Assembly: GCA_001464055.1 (NCBI GenBank)
Contig: LNET01000097.1
Span: 1-53,753, forward strand
Origin: Burkholderiales bacterium Ga0077543
Lineage (GTDB): Bacteria > Pseudomonadota > Gammaproteobacteria > Burkholderiales > Burkholderiaceae_C
Direction of reading: 5' to 3'
Length of the DNA: 53,753 nt
Below the pieces are notes generated by a model. That model was not told the origin of the DNA and made no database searches. It worked only from the letters and a program-made list of their open reading frames with translations. Every line of letters begins with the position of its first letter. Position 1 is the stretch's first letter. Positions 1-8,743 of the stretch are shown here, piece by piece. The translations under genes and the position numbers were made by a program.

Positions 1-917
1 GCAAGGTTCTCGACGGCGGCCTGAAGGAAGTGGCCTTCCACATCGACGCGATGCGCGACGGCGACCTGACCACCCGGCCGCGGGCCTGGGGTGCTGACGA
101 AGCGGCGCGGCTGATGATCACGCTCAGCGAGATGCAGGCTTCGCTGCGCCGCATCGTCAGCCAGGTGCGCACTGCCTCCGACAACATCGTGCATGCCAGC
201 AGTGAAATCAGCGGCGCGTCGATGGACCTGTCGGGCCGGACCGAGCAGTCGGCGGCGAACCTGGAAGAAACCGCCGCGGCGATGGAGCAGATTGCGTCCA
301 CGGTGCGCAACAACGAATCGACCGTGGGCGAGGCCACGCGGCTGGCCGACACGAATGCCCAGACCGCGCAGCGCGGCGGGGAGATCATCGGGCAGGTGGT
401 GCAGACGATGCAGGCCATCAACGGCTCGTCCAGCCGCATCGGCGACATCATCGGCACGATCGACGGCATCGCCTTCCAGACCAACATCCTGGCGCTGAAC
501 GCGGCGGTGGAAGCCGCCCGTGCCGGTGAACAGGGCCGCGGCTTCGCGGTGGTGGCTTCCGAGGTGCGGGCATTGGCCGGGCGTTCGGCCGCTGCCGCGC
601 GCGAGATCAAGACCCTGATCACCACCAGCATGGAGCAGGTCGAGAACGGCACCCGTGTCGTGCGCGAGGCCGGCAGCACCATCGACGAGATCGTCAGCAG
701 CGCCGGCCGGGTGCGCGAACTGCTGGCCGAAGTGGCCAACGGTGCGCGCGAGCAGACCACCGGCATCGCGCAGAGTGCGAAGGCCGTGCAGGAACTGGAC
801 ACCGTGACGCAGCAGAACGCTGCGCTGGTGGAGCAGACGGCGGCTGCGGCCGGCTCGCTGAACGACCAGGCCGTGGGCCTGGCCGGGGAAGTGGCGCAGT
901 TCAAGCTGCCGGCCTGA
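1..917 (+). CDS. methyl-accepting chemotaxis protein, C-terminal part (5' end outside window)
   Basis: This is the cytoplasmic signalling end of a chemoreceptor that would control the kinase CheA through CheW. The frame is open from base 3, so the sensor domain and membrane segments lie upstream of the window. The first visible residues, with a DGDLT motif, look like the end of a HAMP domain. They are followed by a long heptad-rich coiled coil. The conserved hairpin tip, with [20 protein letters not shown] and then [15 protein letters not shown], is encoded at about 471-575. The protein ends in QFKLPA and has no NWxxF pentapeptide, so it probably does not recruit CheR/CheB through a tail. The ligand cannot be inferred. 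The nearest downstream gene is an unrelated RND adaptor, 184 bases away. Confidence 0.93.
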   Translation, partial: KVLDGGLKEVAFHIDAMRDGDLTTRPRAWGADEAARLMITLSEMQASLRRIVSQVRTASDNIVHASSEISGASMDLSGRTEQSAANLEETAAAMEQIASTVRNNESTVGEATRLADTNAQTAQRGGEIIGQVVQTMQAINGSSSRIGDIIGTIDGIAFQTNILALNAAVEAARAGEQGRGFAVVASEVRALAGRSAAAAREIKTLITTSMEQVENGTRVVREAGSTIDEIVSSAGRVRELLAEVANGAREQTTGIAQSAKAVQELDTVTQQNAALVEQTAAAAGSLNDQAVGLAGEVAQFKLPA

Positions 918-1101
918 AGCCCCGCCCCGCCTGTTGACCTGACGCGCCGGGCCTGCCGGCTTCGGCAGCCGCGGCCGGTCTGCAGTTCGTCGCCAGCAAA
1001 CCGCGCTTCGTCGCACACGGTCTGGCGCCAGCGGCGCCCTTCGCCAAGACTCCCGCCTGTCGCTGCACCCTGGTGTGGCCGAAGCAGGCAGGAGCACAGG
1101 C

Positions 1102-2340
1102 ATGAAGGCGATCGACAATTTGAACCGGAGCCCCTGGCTCTGGCTGGCCGTGGGCGTTGGCGCGCTGGTCGTGGCCGGGGCTGCATCGATGGCCACGGGG
1201 CTGGTCAGGCTGCCGGGCATGGCCGCCCAGGCCAAGGCCACCGATGGGTCGAAGGCCCAGGCCGGCAAGGACGCCAAGCCTGTCGTACCGCTGGAGTTTG
1301 CTGCCCGTGAAGTGGTGCAGCCCAGCCTGGCGGCGCTGGCCACCACGATCGAGTTCAGCGGCCCGCTGGTCGCACCGCAGACCGCGATGGTGCGCGCCAA
1401 GGCCGGTGGCACGCTGCTGGCATTGAACGTCGCCGAGGGCGACCGCGTTCGCGCCGGCCAGCCGCTGGGACGCATCGAGCTGGCCGACATCGGCAGCCGC
1501 CTGGCCGAGCGCAGTGCCCTCGTCGAGTCGGCCCGCGCCAGCGTCGCCCAGGCCGAACGCACACACGCGAACAACGAGCGGCTGGCGCAGCAGCAGTTCA
1601 TCAGTGCCACGGCACTGGAAAGCTCGCGCTCGGCGCTCGACGGTGCGCGCGCCCAGCTGGCCGCTGCCGCGGCTGCGCTGGACACCACGCGCACCGGTCT
1701 GCGCGACGGCCTGCTCACCGCGCCCATCGGCGGCATCGTCGCCAGGCGCCATGTGCTGCCGGGTGAGAAGGTCAGTCCGGAACAGCAGGTGCTGACGCTG
1801 GTGGACCTGGCCCGCCTGGAACTGGCCGGCACGGTGGGCACGCACCAGGTCCCGTACCTGGCTGCCGGCATGGCGGTGCAGGTGCAGGTGGAAGGCCTGG
1901 CGCAGCAGCGCACCGGGCACATTGCGCGCATTGCCCCGGCTGCCGAGCCCGGCACGCGCGCCATCGGCGTGACGATCGCGCTGGACAACCCCAAGGAAAC
2001 GCTGCGGGCTGGCCAGTACGCGCTGGCCCGGGCCGTGTTCAACGACACCACCGAGCGTCTGACCCTGCCGGTCACCGCGGTGGGCCAGCACAGTGGCCAG
2101 GACCATGTCTGGGTCATCGACGGCGGCGTGCTCGCGCGCCGTGCCGTGCAACTGGGCCGGCTGGACGCCGCCAGCGGCCGCGTCGAAGTGCTGCAGGGCC
2201 TGAAGCCCGACAGCCAGGTGCTGGCGGCGCGCTTCGACAACCTGCGCGAAGGCGCCAAGGCGCTGGTCGTGGCCGGCAAGGCCGCCGCCGTGGCTTCGGC
2301 CGCTGTGGCGCAGACCGCGCAGACCGCGCCGGCCAACTGA
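1102..2340 (+). CDS. RND efflux periplasmic adaptor (membrane fusion protein)
   Basis: This 412-residue protein would bridge the inner-membrane RND pump encoded next to it and an outer-membrane channel. A hydrophobic anchor lies at about residues 13-33. The two half-lipoyl motifs are visible: one around GGTLLALNVAEGDRVRAGQ and one around GGIVARRHVLPGEKVSP. A helical hairpin separates them, and a beta-barrel region plus a membrane-proximal domain follow. The ATG at 1102 (MKAIDNLNRSPW) is preferred because it places the anchor near the N-terminus. An in-frame GTG at 1075 would add nine residues. There is no lipobox cysteine. The gene is 19 bases upstream of the permease and clearly in one operon with it. 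No outer-membrane factor gene follows. Confidence 0.92.
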   Translation: MKAIDNLNRSPWLWLAVGVGALVVAGAASMATGLVRLPGMAAQAKATDGSKAQAGKDAKPVVPLEFAAREVVQPSLAALATTIEFSGPLVAPQTAMVRAKAGGTLLALNVAEGDRVRAGQPLGRIELADIGSRLAERSALVESARASVAQAERTHANNERLAQQQFISATALESSRSALDGARAQLAAAAAALDTTRTGLRDGLLTAPIGGIVARRHVLPGEKVSPEQQVLTLVDLARLELAGTVGTHQVPYLAAGMAVQVQVEGLAQQRTGHIARIAPAAEPGTRAIGVTIALDNPKETLRAGQYALARAVFNDTTERLTLPVTAVGQHSGQDHVWVIDGGVLARRAVQLGRLDAASGRVEVLQGLKPDSQVLAARFDNLREGAKALVVAGKAAAVASAAVAQTAQTAPAN

Positions 2341-2359
2341 AACCGGCCGAGGCGACATC

Positions 2360-5300
2360 ATGTGGATCACTCGCGTCTCGATCCAGAACCCGGTCTTCGC
2401 CACGATGGTGATGGTCGCCATCTGCGTGCTCGGCCTGTTCAGCTACAACAAGCTGGGCGTGGAGCAGATGCCCGACATCAGCTTCCCGGGCGCCTGGATG
2501 GAAGTGCGCTACCCCGGCGCCAGCGCCGAAGCGATCGAGCGCGAGGTCATCAAGCCGCTCGAAGAATCCGTCAACAGCATCGCAGGCGTCAAGCGCATCA
2601 GCTCGCGGGCGATGGAAGGCCGCGGCGACATGAGCATCGAGTTCAGCCTGGACGCGGACATGGACCGCGCGATGCAGGACATCCGCGACCGCGTGGCCAC
2701 CGCGCAATCCGCGTTTCCGAAGGACGTGAAGGCGCCGACCATCGCGCGCTGGAACAATGACAACAGCCAGCCCGTCGTCAACATGGCGCTGCTGTCGGCC
2801 AGCCGTTCCAGCCGTGAACTGTCGGTCCTGGGCGAACAGCTGGTGGGCAAACGCCTGCAGCGGGTGGAAGGCGTGGCCCGCGTCGAGATCAATGGCCTGA
2901 CCGTGCGCGAGGTGCGCATCGACCTCGACGCGACGCGACTGCGGGCCTATGGCGTGACGCCGGCCGACATTGCCACCGCACTGCGCGAGGCCAACGCCGA
3001 CCAGCCCGTGGGCCTGCTCAGCGACGGCACGCAGGACGCGCTGCTGCGCGTCGAAGGCCGGGTGCGCGACCCGCGCCAGTTCGAGAACGTCGTCGTGGCC
3101 CACCGCAACGGCCTGCCGCTGCGCCTGGCCGACCTGGGGCAGCTGGTCGAACGCGAGGCCGAACCCGACAGTACCGCGCGCATCAACGGCCAGCCCGGCA
3201 TCAACTTCAACATCTACAAGCAGCAGGACGCCAACATCGTGGCCACCGGCGAGGCGGTGAAGAAGGCGATGGAAGAGATCCGCAAGCAGCTGCCGCCCGA
3301 CACCGAGTTGCGCCTGATCCGCGCCGACAGCGACTGGGTCAAGGGCAGCCTGGACGGCCTGAAGATGACCCTGATCGAAGGCGCACTGCTGACCATCGCC
3401 ATCGTCTTCCTGTTCCTGCACAGCTGGCGCAGCACCGTCATCACCGGCCTGACGCTGCCCATCGCCGTGATCAGCAGCTTCATCGCGGTGTATGCATTCG
3501 GCTTCACGCTGAACTTCATGACGATGATGGCGCTCAGCCTGTGCATCGGGCTGCTCATCGACGACGCCATCGTCGTGCGCGAGAACATCGTGCGCCATGT
3601 CGGCATGGGCAAGGACCATGTCACCGCGTCGCACGACGGCACCAACGAGATCGGGCTGGCGGTGATGGCCACCACCTTCGCCATCGTCGCGGTGTTCGCG
3701 CCGGTGGCCTTCATGGGCGGGATCATCGGCAAGTTCTTCTACCCTTTCGGCATCACCGTGGTGGTGGCGGTGCTGGTGAGCCTGTTCGTGAGCTTCACGC
3801 TCGATCCGATGCTGTCGTCGGTGTGGCATGACCCGCCCTCGACGAAGCTGAAGAAGTGGCCCGTCATCGGCCACGCCATCCGCGCCACCGACGGGATGAT
3901 GGACGGCCTGCACCGGGCCTACGAAAGGTCTCTGCGCTGGATCTTCAGCGAACGCCGCTGGCGGCTGTGGCTGCCGGCCTATGGCCGCGGCTTCGGCAGC
4001 GATGGCTTGCGCGACAAGGCCAGCCGCCGGCACCTGCGCCGCGCCACCCTCACGCCGCGTGGCGTGGTCGTGGGCGCGGGCGTGCTGAGCTTCGTCGGGG
4101 CGCTGCTGCTGGCGCCGCTGGTGGGCAGCGAATTTGCACCCGAGACCGACCAGGGCTACACCCAGTTGCAGTTGCGCATGCCGGTGGGCAGCAGCCTGGA
4201 ACGCACCGACGCGAAGGCGCGCCAGGTCGAAGCGATGATCGCGGAGATGCCCGAAGTGGAGAACATTTCCACCTGGGTCGGTGGCGCCGGCCAGCGCAAC
4301 CAGGCCTGGCTGAACATCAGCCTGGTCGACAAGAATCAGCGCAGCCGCAGCCAGAAGGACGTGGAGAACGCCATCCGCGAGATGATCGCGCCGATACCGG
4401 GCACCGACGCCAGCGTCGGCTTCAACCGGCCGATCTACGTCGCCATCCTGGGCGACGACAGCGAAGGCCTGGCCAAGGTGGCCACCGAGTTCAGCGAGAA
4501 GGTCAAGAAGATTCCGGGCATCGTCGACGTGGAACTGTCGGTCAAGCCCGGCTTGCCGGCCTATGCGGTGCGCCTGAAGCCCGGTGCCATCCGCGAACTG
4601 GGGTTGACTGCGCCGCAGGTGGCAAGCAGCCTGCGCGCCTACGTCAATGGCGAAGCCGCGACGCAGTGGACCACGCCAGACGGCAACCAGGTCGACGTGG
4701 TGCTGCGCCTGAACGAGACCCAGCGCGAGCGGGTCGAGCAGCTGCGCAGCCTGCCCGTGGCCTTCGCCAAGGACGGCACGCCGATCCCGCTGGACAGCGT
4801 GGCCACGATCGAGACCGTGTTCAACCCCGAGATCATCCGCCGCCAGAACCTGCAGCGCCGCGAGGCCGTGTTCGCCGGGGTGAAGGATCGCAGCGTCGGC
4901 GAGGTCAGCGCCGATGTGCAGAAGCTCATCAAGGAGACCAACCTGCCGCCAGGCTACAGCTTCGACGTCGGCGGCCAGATGCAGCAGCAGGCCGAGGCCT
5001 TCAGCGGCCTGCTGGCGGCGATGGCGCTGGCCGTCATCTTCATCTACATCGTGCTGGCCAGCCAGTTCGGCAGCTTCCTGCAGCCGCTGGCCATCATGGC
5101 CAGCCTGCCGCTGGCGCTGATCGGCGTGATGCTGGCCCTGCTGTTGTGGGGCAGCACGCTGAACGTCTTCAGCATGATCGGCCTGGTGATGCTGATGGGC
5201 CTGGTGACGAAGAACGCCATCCTGCTGGTGGACTTCGCCAACCAGGCGCGCAAGGCCGGCGCCAGCGTGCCCGAGGCGCTGCTGGCTGCGGGCTTGACAC

Positions 5301-5566
5301 GCATGCGGCCGATCGTGATGACGACGATGGCCATGGTCTTCGGCATGCTGCCGCTGGCCCTGGCCCTGAACGACGGTGGCGAAATCCAGGCGCCGATGGG
5401 CCGGGCCATCATCGGTGGCGTCATCACCAGCACCTTGCTGACACTGGTGGTCGTGCCTGTGCTCTACAGCTACCTGGTGCGCAAGGCCCCGGCGCAGGCG
5501 GTTTCGGCGGGGTTGCAGCCAGGGGGGTCGGCCGGGCCGTTGCCGATGCCGGCCGACCGCGAATGA
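2360..5566 (+). CDS. RND efflux pump permease (HAE-1/AcrB superfamily)
   Basis: This is a 1068-residue proton-driven exporter of the resistance-nodulation-division superfamily, with the usual duplicated layout of TM1, a large periplasmic loop, TM2-6, a linker, TM7, a second loop and TM8-12. TM4 carries the relay aspartates in GLLIDDAIVVREN. The TM10 lysine is in LVTKNAILLVDFA. The MPDISFPGAWMEVRYPGAS segment near the N-terminus is typical of the family. The cytoplasmic linker between the halves (about 3940-4070) is longer and more arginine-rich than usual. The substrate is not predictable: the motifs fit multidrug (HAE) rather than heavy-metal pumps. A convergent histidine kinase gene lies 82 bases downstream. 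Confidence 0.94.
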   Translation: MWITRVSIQNPVFATMVMVAICVLGLFSYNKLGVEQMPDISFPGAWMEVRYPGASAEAIEREVIKPLEESVNSIAGVKRISSRAMEGRGDMSIEFSLDADMDRAMQDIRDRVATAQSAFPKDVKAPTIARWNNDNSQPVVNMALLSASRSSRELSVLGEQLVGKRLQRVEGVARVEINGLTVREVRIDLDATRLRAYGVTPADIATALREANADQPVGLLSDGTQDALLRVEGRVRDPRQFENVVVAHRNGLPLRLADLGQLVEREAEPDSTARINGQPGINFNIYKQQDANIVATGEAVKKAMEEIRKQLPPDTELRLIRADSDWVKGSLDGLKMTLIEGALLTIAIVFLFLHSWRSTVITGLTLPIAVISSFIAVYAFGFTLNFMTMMALSLCIGLLIDDAIVVRENIVRHVGMGKDHVTASHDGTNEIGLAVMATTFAIVAVFAPVAFMGGIIGKFFYPFGITVVVAVLVSLFVSFTLDPMLSSVWHDPPSTKLKKWPVIGHAIRATDGMMDGLHRAYERSLRWIFSERRWRLWLPAYGRGFGSDGLRDKASRRHLRRATLTPRGVVVGAGVLSFVGALLLAPLVGSEFAPETDQGYTQLQLRMPVGSSLERTDAKARQVEAMIAEMPEVENISTWVGGAGQRNQAWLNISLVDKNQRSRSQKDVENAIREMIAPIPGTDASVGFNRPIYVAILGDDSEGLAKVATEFSEKVKKIPGIVDVELSVKPGLPAYAVRLKPGAIRELGLTAPQVASSLRAYVNGEAATQWTTPDGNQVDVVLRLNETQRERVEQLRSLPVAFAKDGTPIPLDSVATIETVFNPEIIRRQNLQRREAVFAGVKDRSVGEVSADVQKLIKETNLPPGYSFDVGGQMQQQAEAFSGLLAAMALAVIFIYIVLASQFGSFLQPLAIMASLPLALIGVMLALLLWGSTLNVFSMIGLVMLMGLVTKNAILLVDFANQARKAGASVPEALLAAGLTRMRPIVMTTMAMVFGMLPLALALNDGGEIQAPMGRAIIGGVITSTLLTLVVVPVLYSYLVRKAPAQAVSAGLQPGGSAGPLPMPADRE

Positions 5567-5648
5567 CACGGGTCCGCTTCATGGCGCCGACGAGGCGGCT
5601 TGTCCGGCCGGTGGCGGTGGTCCGGCTGATCGTCAACCGCCGCCCAGG

Positions 5649-6785
5649 CTAGGCCGCGGGCAGGGTGACCTGGAAGCAGCTGCCCTGGCCCAGGCTGCTC
5701 TGCACGGCCATGCTGCCGCCCATGGTCTGCAGCAATGAGCGCATCAAGGCCAGTCCCAGGCCCACGCTGTCGGGCATGGCGCCTGGGCTGCGACCGTGAC
5801 GGTTGAAGGGCTCGAAGAGATGGGCCAGCTGCTCGGGCGCCATGCCCGGGCCGGTGTCGCGCACGCTGATCGTCCAATGGCCCTCCTGCAAGGCCGATGC
5901 GGGCTGCGCCTGAACCGTCACGCTGACCTCGCCGCCAGGGTGATTGTGGCGAATGGCGTTGTGCAGCAGGTGGGTCAGCACCTGCTGCAGGCGCATGGCG
6001 TCGGCGCGCACGCGGGCTGCCATGGGCACGGTCGCTGCGCGCAGCTGCACGCCGCCCAGCGCGGCCGTGGTGGAGACTTCGAACAGGGCCGAACGCAGTG
6101 CGGCTTCCAGCGCCAAAGGCTCCAGCGTCAGGTTCAGGCGGCCGGCTTCGAGGCTGGCCAGGTCCAGGGCGTCGTCGACCAGGCGCAGCAGCTGCCAGCC
6201 TGCGAGTTCGATGTGGTGGGCATATCGGCGTTGTTCTTCCGGAGGCAGCCTGGAGCCCGGGTTGGCCAGCAGCTGTGCGAAGCCGAGCACGGCATTCAGC
6301 GGCGTGCGCAGCTCGTGGCTCATGCGCGAAAGAAACTCGGTCTTGGCCTGGCTGCCGGCCTCGGCCCGGTCGCGTTCGATGCGCAGGCTTTCGGCCTGTT
6401 GCCGGTCGGTCATGTCGGTCAGCGTGCCGACGGCGCGCAGCGCTTCGCCGCAAGGAGCACGTTCCACCACCCGGCCGCGCGACAGCACCCAGCGCCAGCT
6501 GCCGTCGGCCGCGCGCAAGCGGAACTCATGTTCGTAGTGCGGGGTTTCGCCCCTCAGGTGCTGCGACAGGGCCTGAAGCATCGGCGACAGGTCATCGGAG
6601 TACACACGCGAACGCCAGGTCGAGGTGGGGTCGGGCGCGTCGTCGCTGCCGTAGCCGAGCATCTGCTTCCACTGTGGCGAATAGCGCACCAGATGCGCAG
6701 GAACGTCCAGGTCCCAGACACCGAAGCTGGCGCTCTGCAGCGCGAGGCCCCAGCGTTTTTCCAGGTTTTCGAGATCACGCTGCAT
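5649..6785 (-). CDS. soluble PAS-domain sensor histidine kinase
   Basis: This 378-residue protein is predicted to be cytoplasmic, with no membrane segment. An N-terminal PAS/PAC sensor (about residues 12-130, including a PAC end at GTLTDMTDRQQAE) is followed by a HisKA dimerisation helix with phospho-acceptor His157 in RMSHELRTPLNAVLGF. The HATPase domain has an N-box (LLHNAIRHN), a G1 box (DTGPGMAP) and a G2 box (GLGLALMRSL). There is no receiver domain and no adjacent response regulator, so it is an orphan kinase. It starts 36 bases after the acetyltransferase gene and appears to be the last gene of a three-gene minus-strand group. Confidence 0.9.
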   Translation of the reverse strand: MQRDLENLEKRWGLALQSASFGVWDLDVPAHLVRYSPQWKQMLGYGSDDAPDPTSTWRSRVYSDDLSPMLQALSQHLRGETPHYEHEFRLRAADGSWRWVLSRGRVVERAPCGEALRAVGTLTDMTDRQQAESLRIERDRAEAGSQAKTEFLSRMSHELRTPLNAVLGFAQLLANPGSRLPPEEQRRYAHHIELAGWQLLRLVDDALDLASLEAGRLNLTLEPLALEAALRSALFEVSTTAALGGVQLRAATVPMAARVRADAMRLQQVLTHLLHNAIRHNHPGGEVSVTVQAQPASALQEGHWTISVRDTGPGMAPEQLAHLFEPFNRHGRSPGAMPDSVGLGLALMRSLLQTMGGSMAVQSSLGQGSCFQVTLPAA

Positions 6786-6821
6786 GTCCGGCCTGTCGGA
6801 TGGGATGTCTTTTTTCCCGCT

Positions 6822-7379
6822 TCATTCCTGGTCGGCCTGCTCGGGCTGGCAGTCGTCGGGCGGCTGGCAGGCCAGCGTCCAGACGATGAGCAAGCTGCCG
6901 TCTTCCTCGATCACCGGATGCCCCGGCACAAAACCCAGGCTGAGCGCCAGGGCATTGGAGCCGGCGTTGTCGGGCTCGATGCATGCCCGCACCCAGCGAA
7001 TGCGGCCGCTCTCGAAGGCCAGCGTGCACAGTGCCGCTACCGCACGTGCGCCCAGCCCCTTGCGCTGGTAGTCGGAGCCCACGCCGTAGCCGATCTCGAC
7101 CCAGCCGTCCCGGGCTGCGTCCTTGAAGCCGCAGCTGCCCACGACATGGTCGTCCTGGACAATGTAGTACAGCGCCCCTGCAACGCCCAGGGCGTCGCTG
7201 CAGCTGGCGGCTTCATGCTGCAGCTTGAGTGCCCGCACGGCGACGAAGTCGGGTGGCAGCGAGCCGGTGGCGTGGCGGCCCCGCACGCCGGGTGGTACCC
7301 GGCCGCGGGCCAGTTCTCGAAGGTCGTCAGTCTGGATGCACTGAAGACCGACGGCCGTCAATGTGCCGGCTTCAGCCAT
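6822..7379 (-). CDS. GNAT-family N-acetyltransferase
   Basis: This is a protein of about 185 residues with the GNAT acetyl-CoA fold. The pyrophosphate-binding loop is visible as DYQRKGLGARAV, preceded by a strand containing WVEIGYGV. The later DNAGSNALALSLGFV is typical motif B of RimJ/RimL-like members that acetylate protein or small-molecule amines. The acceptor is unknown. The ATG at 7379 is preferred: it gives an 8-base overlap (ATGGCTGA) with the stop of the upstream hydrolase gene, a layout common in translationally coupled pairs. A longer start at 7424 would intrude further into that gene. Confidence 0.8.
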   Translation of the reverse strand: MAEAGTLTAVGLQCIQTDDLRELARGRVPPGVRGRHATGSLPPDFVAVRALKLQHEAASCSDALGVAGALYYIVQDDHVVGSCGFKDAARDGWVEIGYGVGSDYQRKGLGARAVAALCTLAFESGRIRWVRACIEPDNAGSNALALSLGFVPGHPVIEEDGSLLIVWTLACQPPDDCQPEQADQE

Positions 7380-8238
7380 CCAGCCGCGCCGCGTCCCAGG
7401 CGTGTACCACCTGGCGTTGTTCACCCAGCCCGTCGATGCCGAGTGCCATGACGTCGCCAGGCTTCAGGAACACGGGATGCGGCTTGGCACCCAGGCCGAC
7501 GCCGGGCGGTGTGCCGGTGGTGATCAGGTCGCCGGGGTAGAGCGTCATGAAGCGGCTGATGTAGGCCACCAGGCTGGCCACGCCGAAGATCATGGTGCGG
7601 GTGTTTCCCTGCTGCCAGCGGCGGCCGTTGACGTCCAGCCACAGGCCCAGGGCCTGCGGGTCGGGCACTTCGTCGGCTGTCACCAGCCAGGGGCCGACCG
7701 GGCCAAAGGTGTCGCAGCCCTTGCCCTTATCCCAGGTGCCGCCGCGTTCGAGCTGGTATTCACGTTCCGACAGGTCATTGACGACGCAATAGCCGGCGAC
7801 ATGCTGCAGGGCATCGGCCTCGGCGACGTAGCGGGCCTTGCTGCCGATGACGATGCCGAGTTCGACTTCCCAGTCGCTTTTCGTGCTGCCCTGCGGCAGC
7901 ACGACGGCGTCGTGGGCGCCGACCATGCAGCTGGTGGGTTTGGTGAACAGCACGGGTTCGGCGGGCACGGGCAGCCCGGCTTCGGCCGCGTGGTCGGCGT
8001 AGTTCAGGCCCACGGCCACGAACTTGCCGCAGCCAACATAGGGCAGGCCGATGCGGCCGGGCTGGGGCACGACCGGCAGTTCAGCCACATCCAGCGCCCG
8101 CAGTCGGGCCAGGCTGGCGGGCGTGAGGCTCTCCGAGCGCAGGTCGGTGATGACACCGGAAAGGTCGCGGACCTGGCCCTCGGCGTCGATCAGGGCGGGG
8201 CGTTCATGGCCTTTGGGGCCGTGGCGGAGCAGTTTCAT
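7372..8238 (-). CDS. fumarylacetoacetate hydrolase (FAH) family protein
   Basis: This 288-residue enzyme belongs to the metal-dependent FAH superfamily, which hydrolyses or decarboxylates acylpyruvates and related 2-oxo acids. The N-terminal part (MKLLRHGPKGHERPALID) and the conserved core GLNYADHAAEAG, DWEVELGIVIG (metal-binding Glu-x-Glu) and YPGDLITTGTPPGVG are all visible. This resembles the ureidoglycolate lyase / 2-hydroxyhepta-diene-dioate isomerase branch, so the precise substrate is open. The start at 8238 fits homologous N-termini. The frame is open upstream to 8517, but that extension is antisense to the cupin gene and has no family resemblance. The divergent cupin gene starts 105 bases away. 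Confidence 0.88.
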   Translation of the reverse strand: MKLLRHGPKGHERPALIDAEGQVRDLSGVITDLRSESLTPASLARLRALDVAELPVVPQPGRIGLPYVGCGKFVAVGLNYADHAAEAGLPVPAEPVLFTKPTSCMVGAHDAVVLPQGSTKSDWEVELGIVIGSKARYVAEADALQHVAGYCVVNDLSEREYQLERGGTWDKGKGCDTFGPVGPWLVTADEVPDPQALGLWLDVNGRRWQQGNTRTMIFGVASLVAYISRFMTLYPGDLITTGTPPGVGLGAKPHPVFLKPGDVMALGIDGLGEQRQVVHAWDAARLDG

Positions 8239-8343
8239 GGTGGCGCTGAGGTCACGGGCTGTGGGTGATGCGTGATTCTGGCAGGCTGTCTGCCGACAAT
8301 CGGGTCCGGATCCCTGACCCCGAACTTCTACCCGGCAGCCGCC

Positions 8344-8727
8344 ATGACCCACCTGATCAAGACCGTGCTCTTCACCGACACCGACGGCCGCGCCCGTTTT
8401 CGCGAGGAAACCGTGGCCCTGACCGAAGGCAAGCCGCAGGCCCTGCTGTCGCCGCTGGCCCCCAGCAGCGGCTGGCAGCTGCGCATGAGCCCGCCGGGCT
8501 TTCGCAGCAGCTTCCACTGCACCGGCGACCCGCAGTGGGTGTTCATCCTGCAGGGGCAGATGGAAATCGGCCTGCAGGATGGCAGTTCACGCGTGTTCGG
8601 CCCCGGCCAGCATTTCTATTCGGCCGACGTGCTGCCCGCCGGCGCTTCGTTCGACGATCAGGTCCACGGCCACTGGAGCCGGCAGCTGGGGCCAGACCCG
8701 CTGGTCACGCTGTTCCTGCGCGCCTGA
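8344..8727 (+). CDS. cupin-domain protein
   Basis: This is a small single-domain cupin of 127 residues. The fold signature is seen in the strand pattern around QWVFILQGQMEIGLQDGSSRVFGPGQHFY, which is the second half of the double-stranded beta-helix with the conserved glycines. The usual HxH metal motif is not obvious: CTGDPQWVF occupies that position, so the metal site may be altered. The ATG at 8344 follows a short leader. An earlier in-frame ATG at 8272 lacks family resemblance. It is divergent from the FAH gene, which suggests a shared regulatory region. The substrate is unknown. Confidence 0.75.
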   Translation: MTHLIKTVLFTDTDGRARFREETVALTEGKPQALLSPLAPSSGWQLRMSPPGFRSSFHCTGDPQWVFILQGQMEIGLQDGSSRVFGPGQHFYSADVLPAGASFDDQVHGHWSRQLGPDPLVTLFLRA

Positions 8728-8743
8728 GCCGCCGCAGCGGCGT

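Noticed and set aside
954..969. Hairpin CTGCCG-GCTT-CGGCAG after the chemoreceptor gene as a terminator
   Set aside because: It is a perfect 6-base stem but has no T-run after it. In DNA this GC-rich such stems arise by chance.
2114..5569. A 1151-codon open frame on the minus strand opposite the RND permease
   Set aside because: The composition is His/Gln/Arg-rich with no domain. It is the antisense image of a high-GC gene whose plus-strand product has full family motifs.
8729..8742. GCCGC-CGCA-GCGGC hairpin between convergent genes as a terminator
   Set aside because: Short stem and no T-run on either strand; too weak to call.
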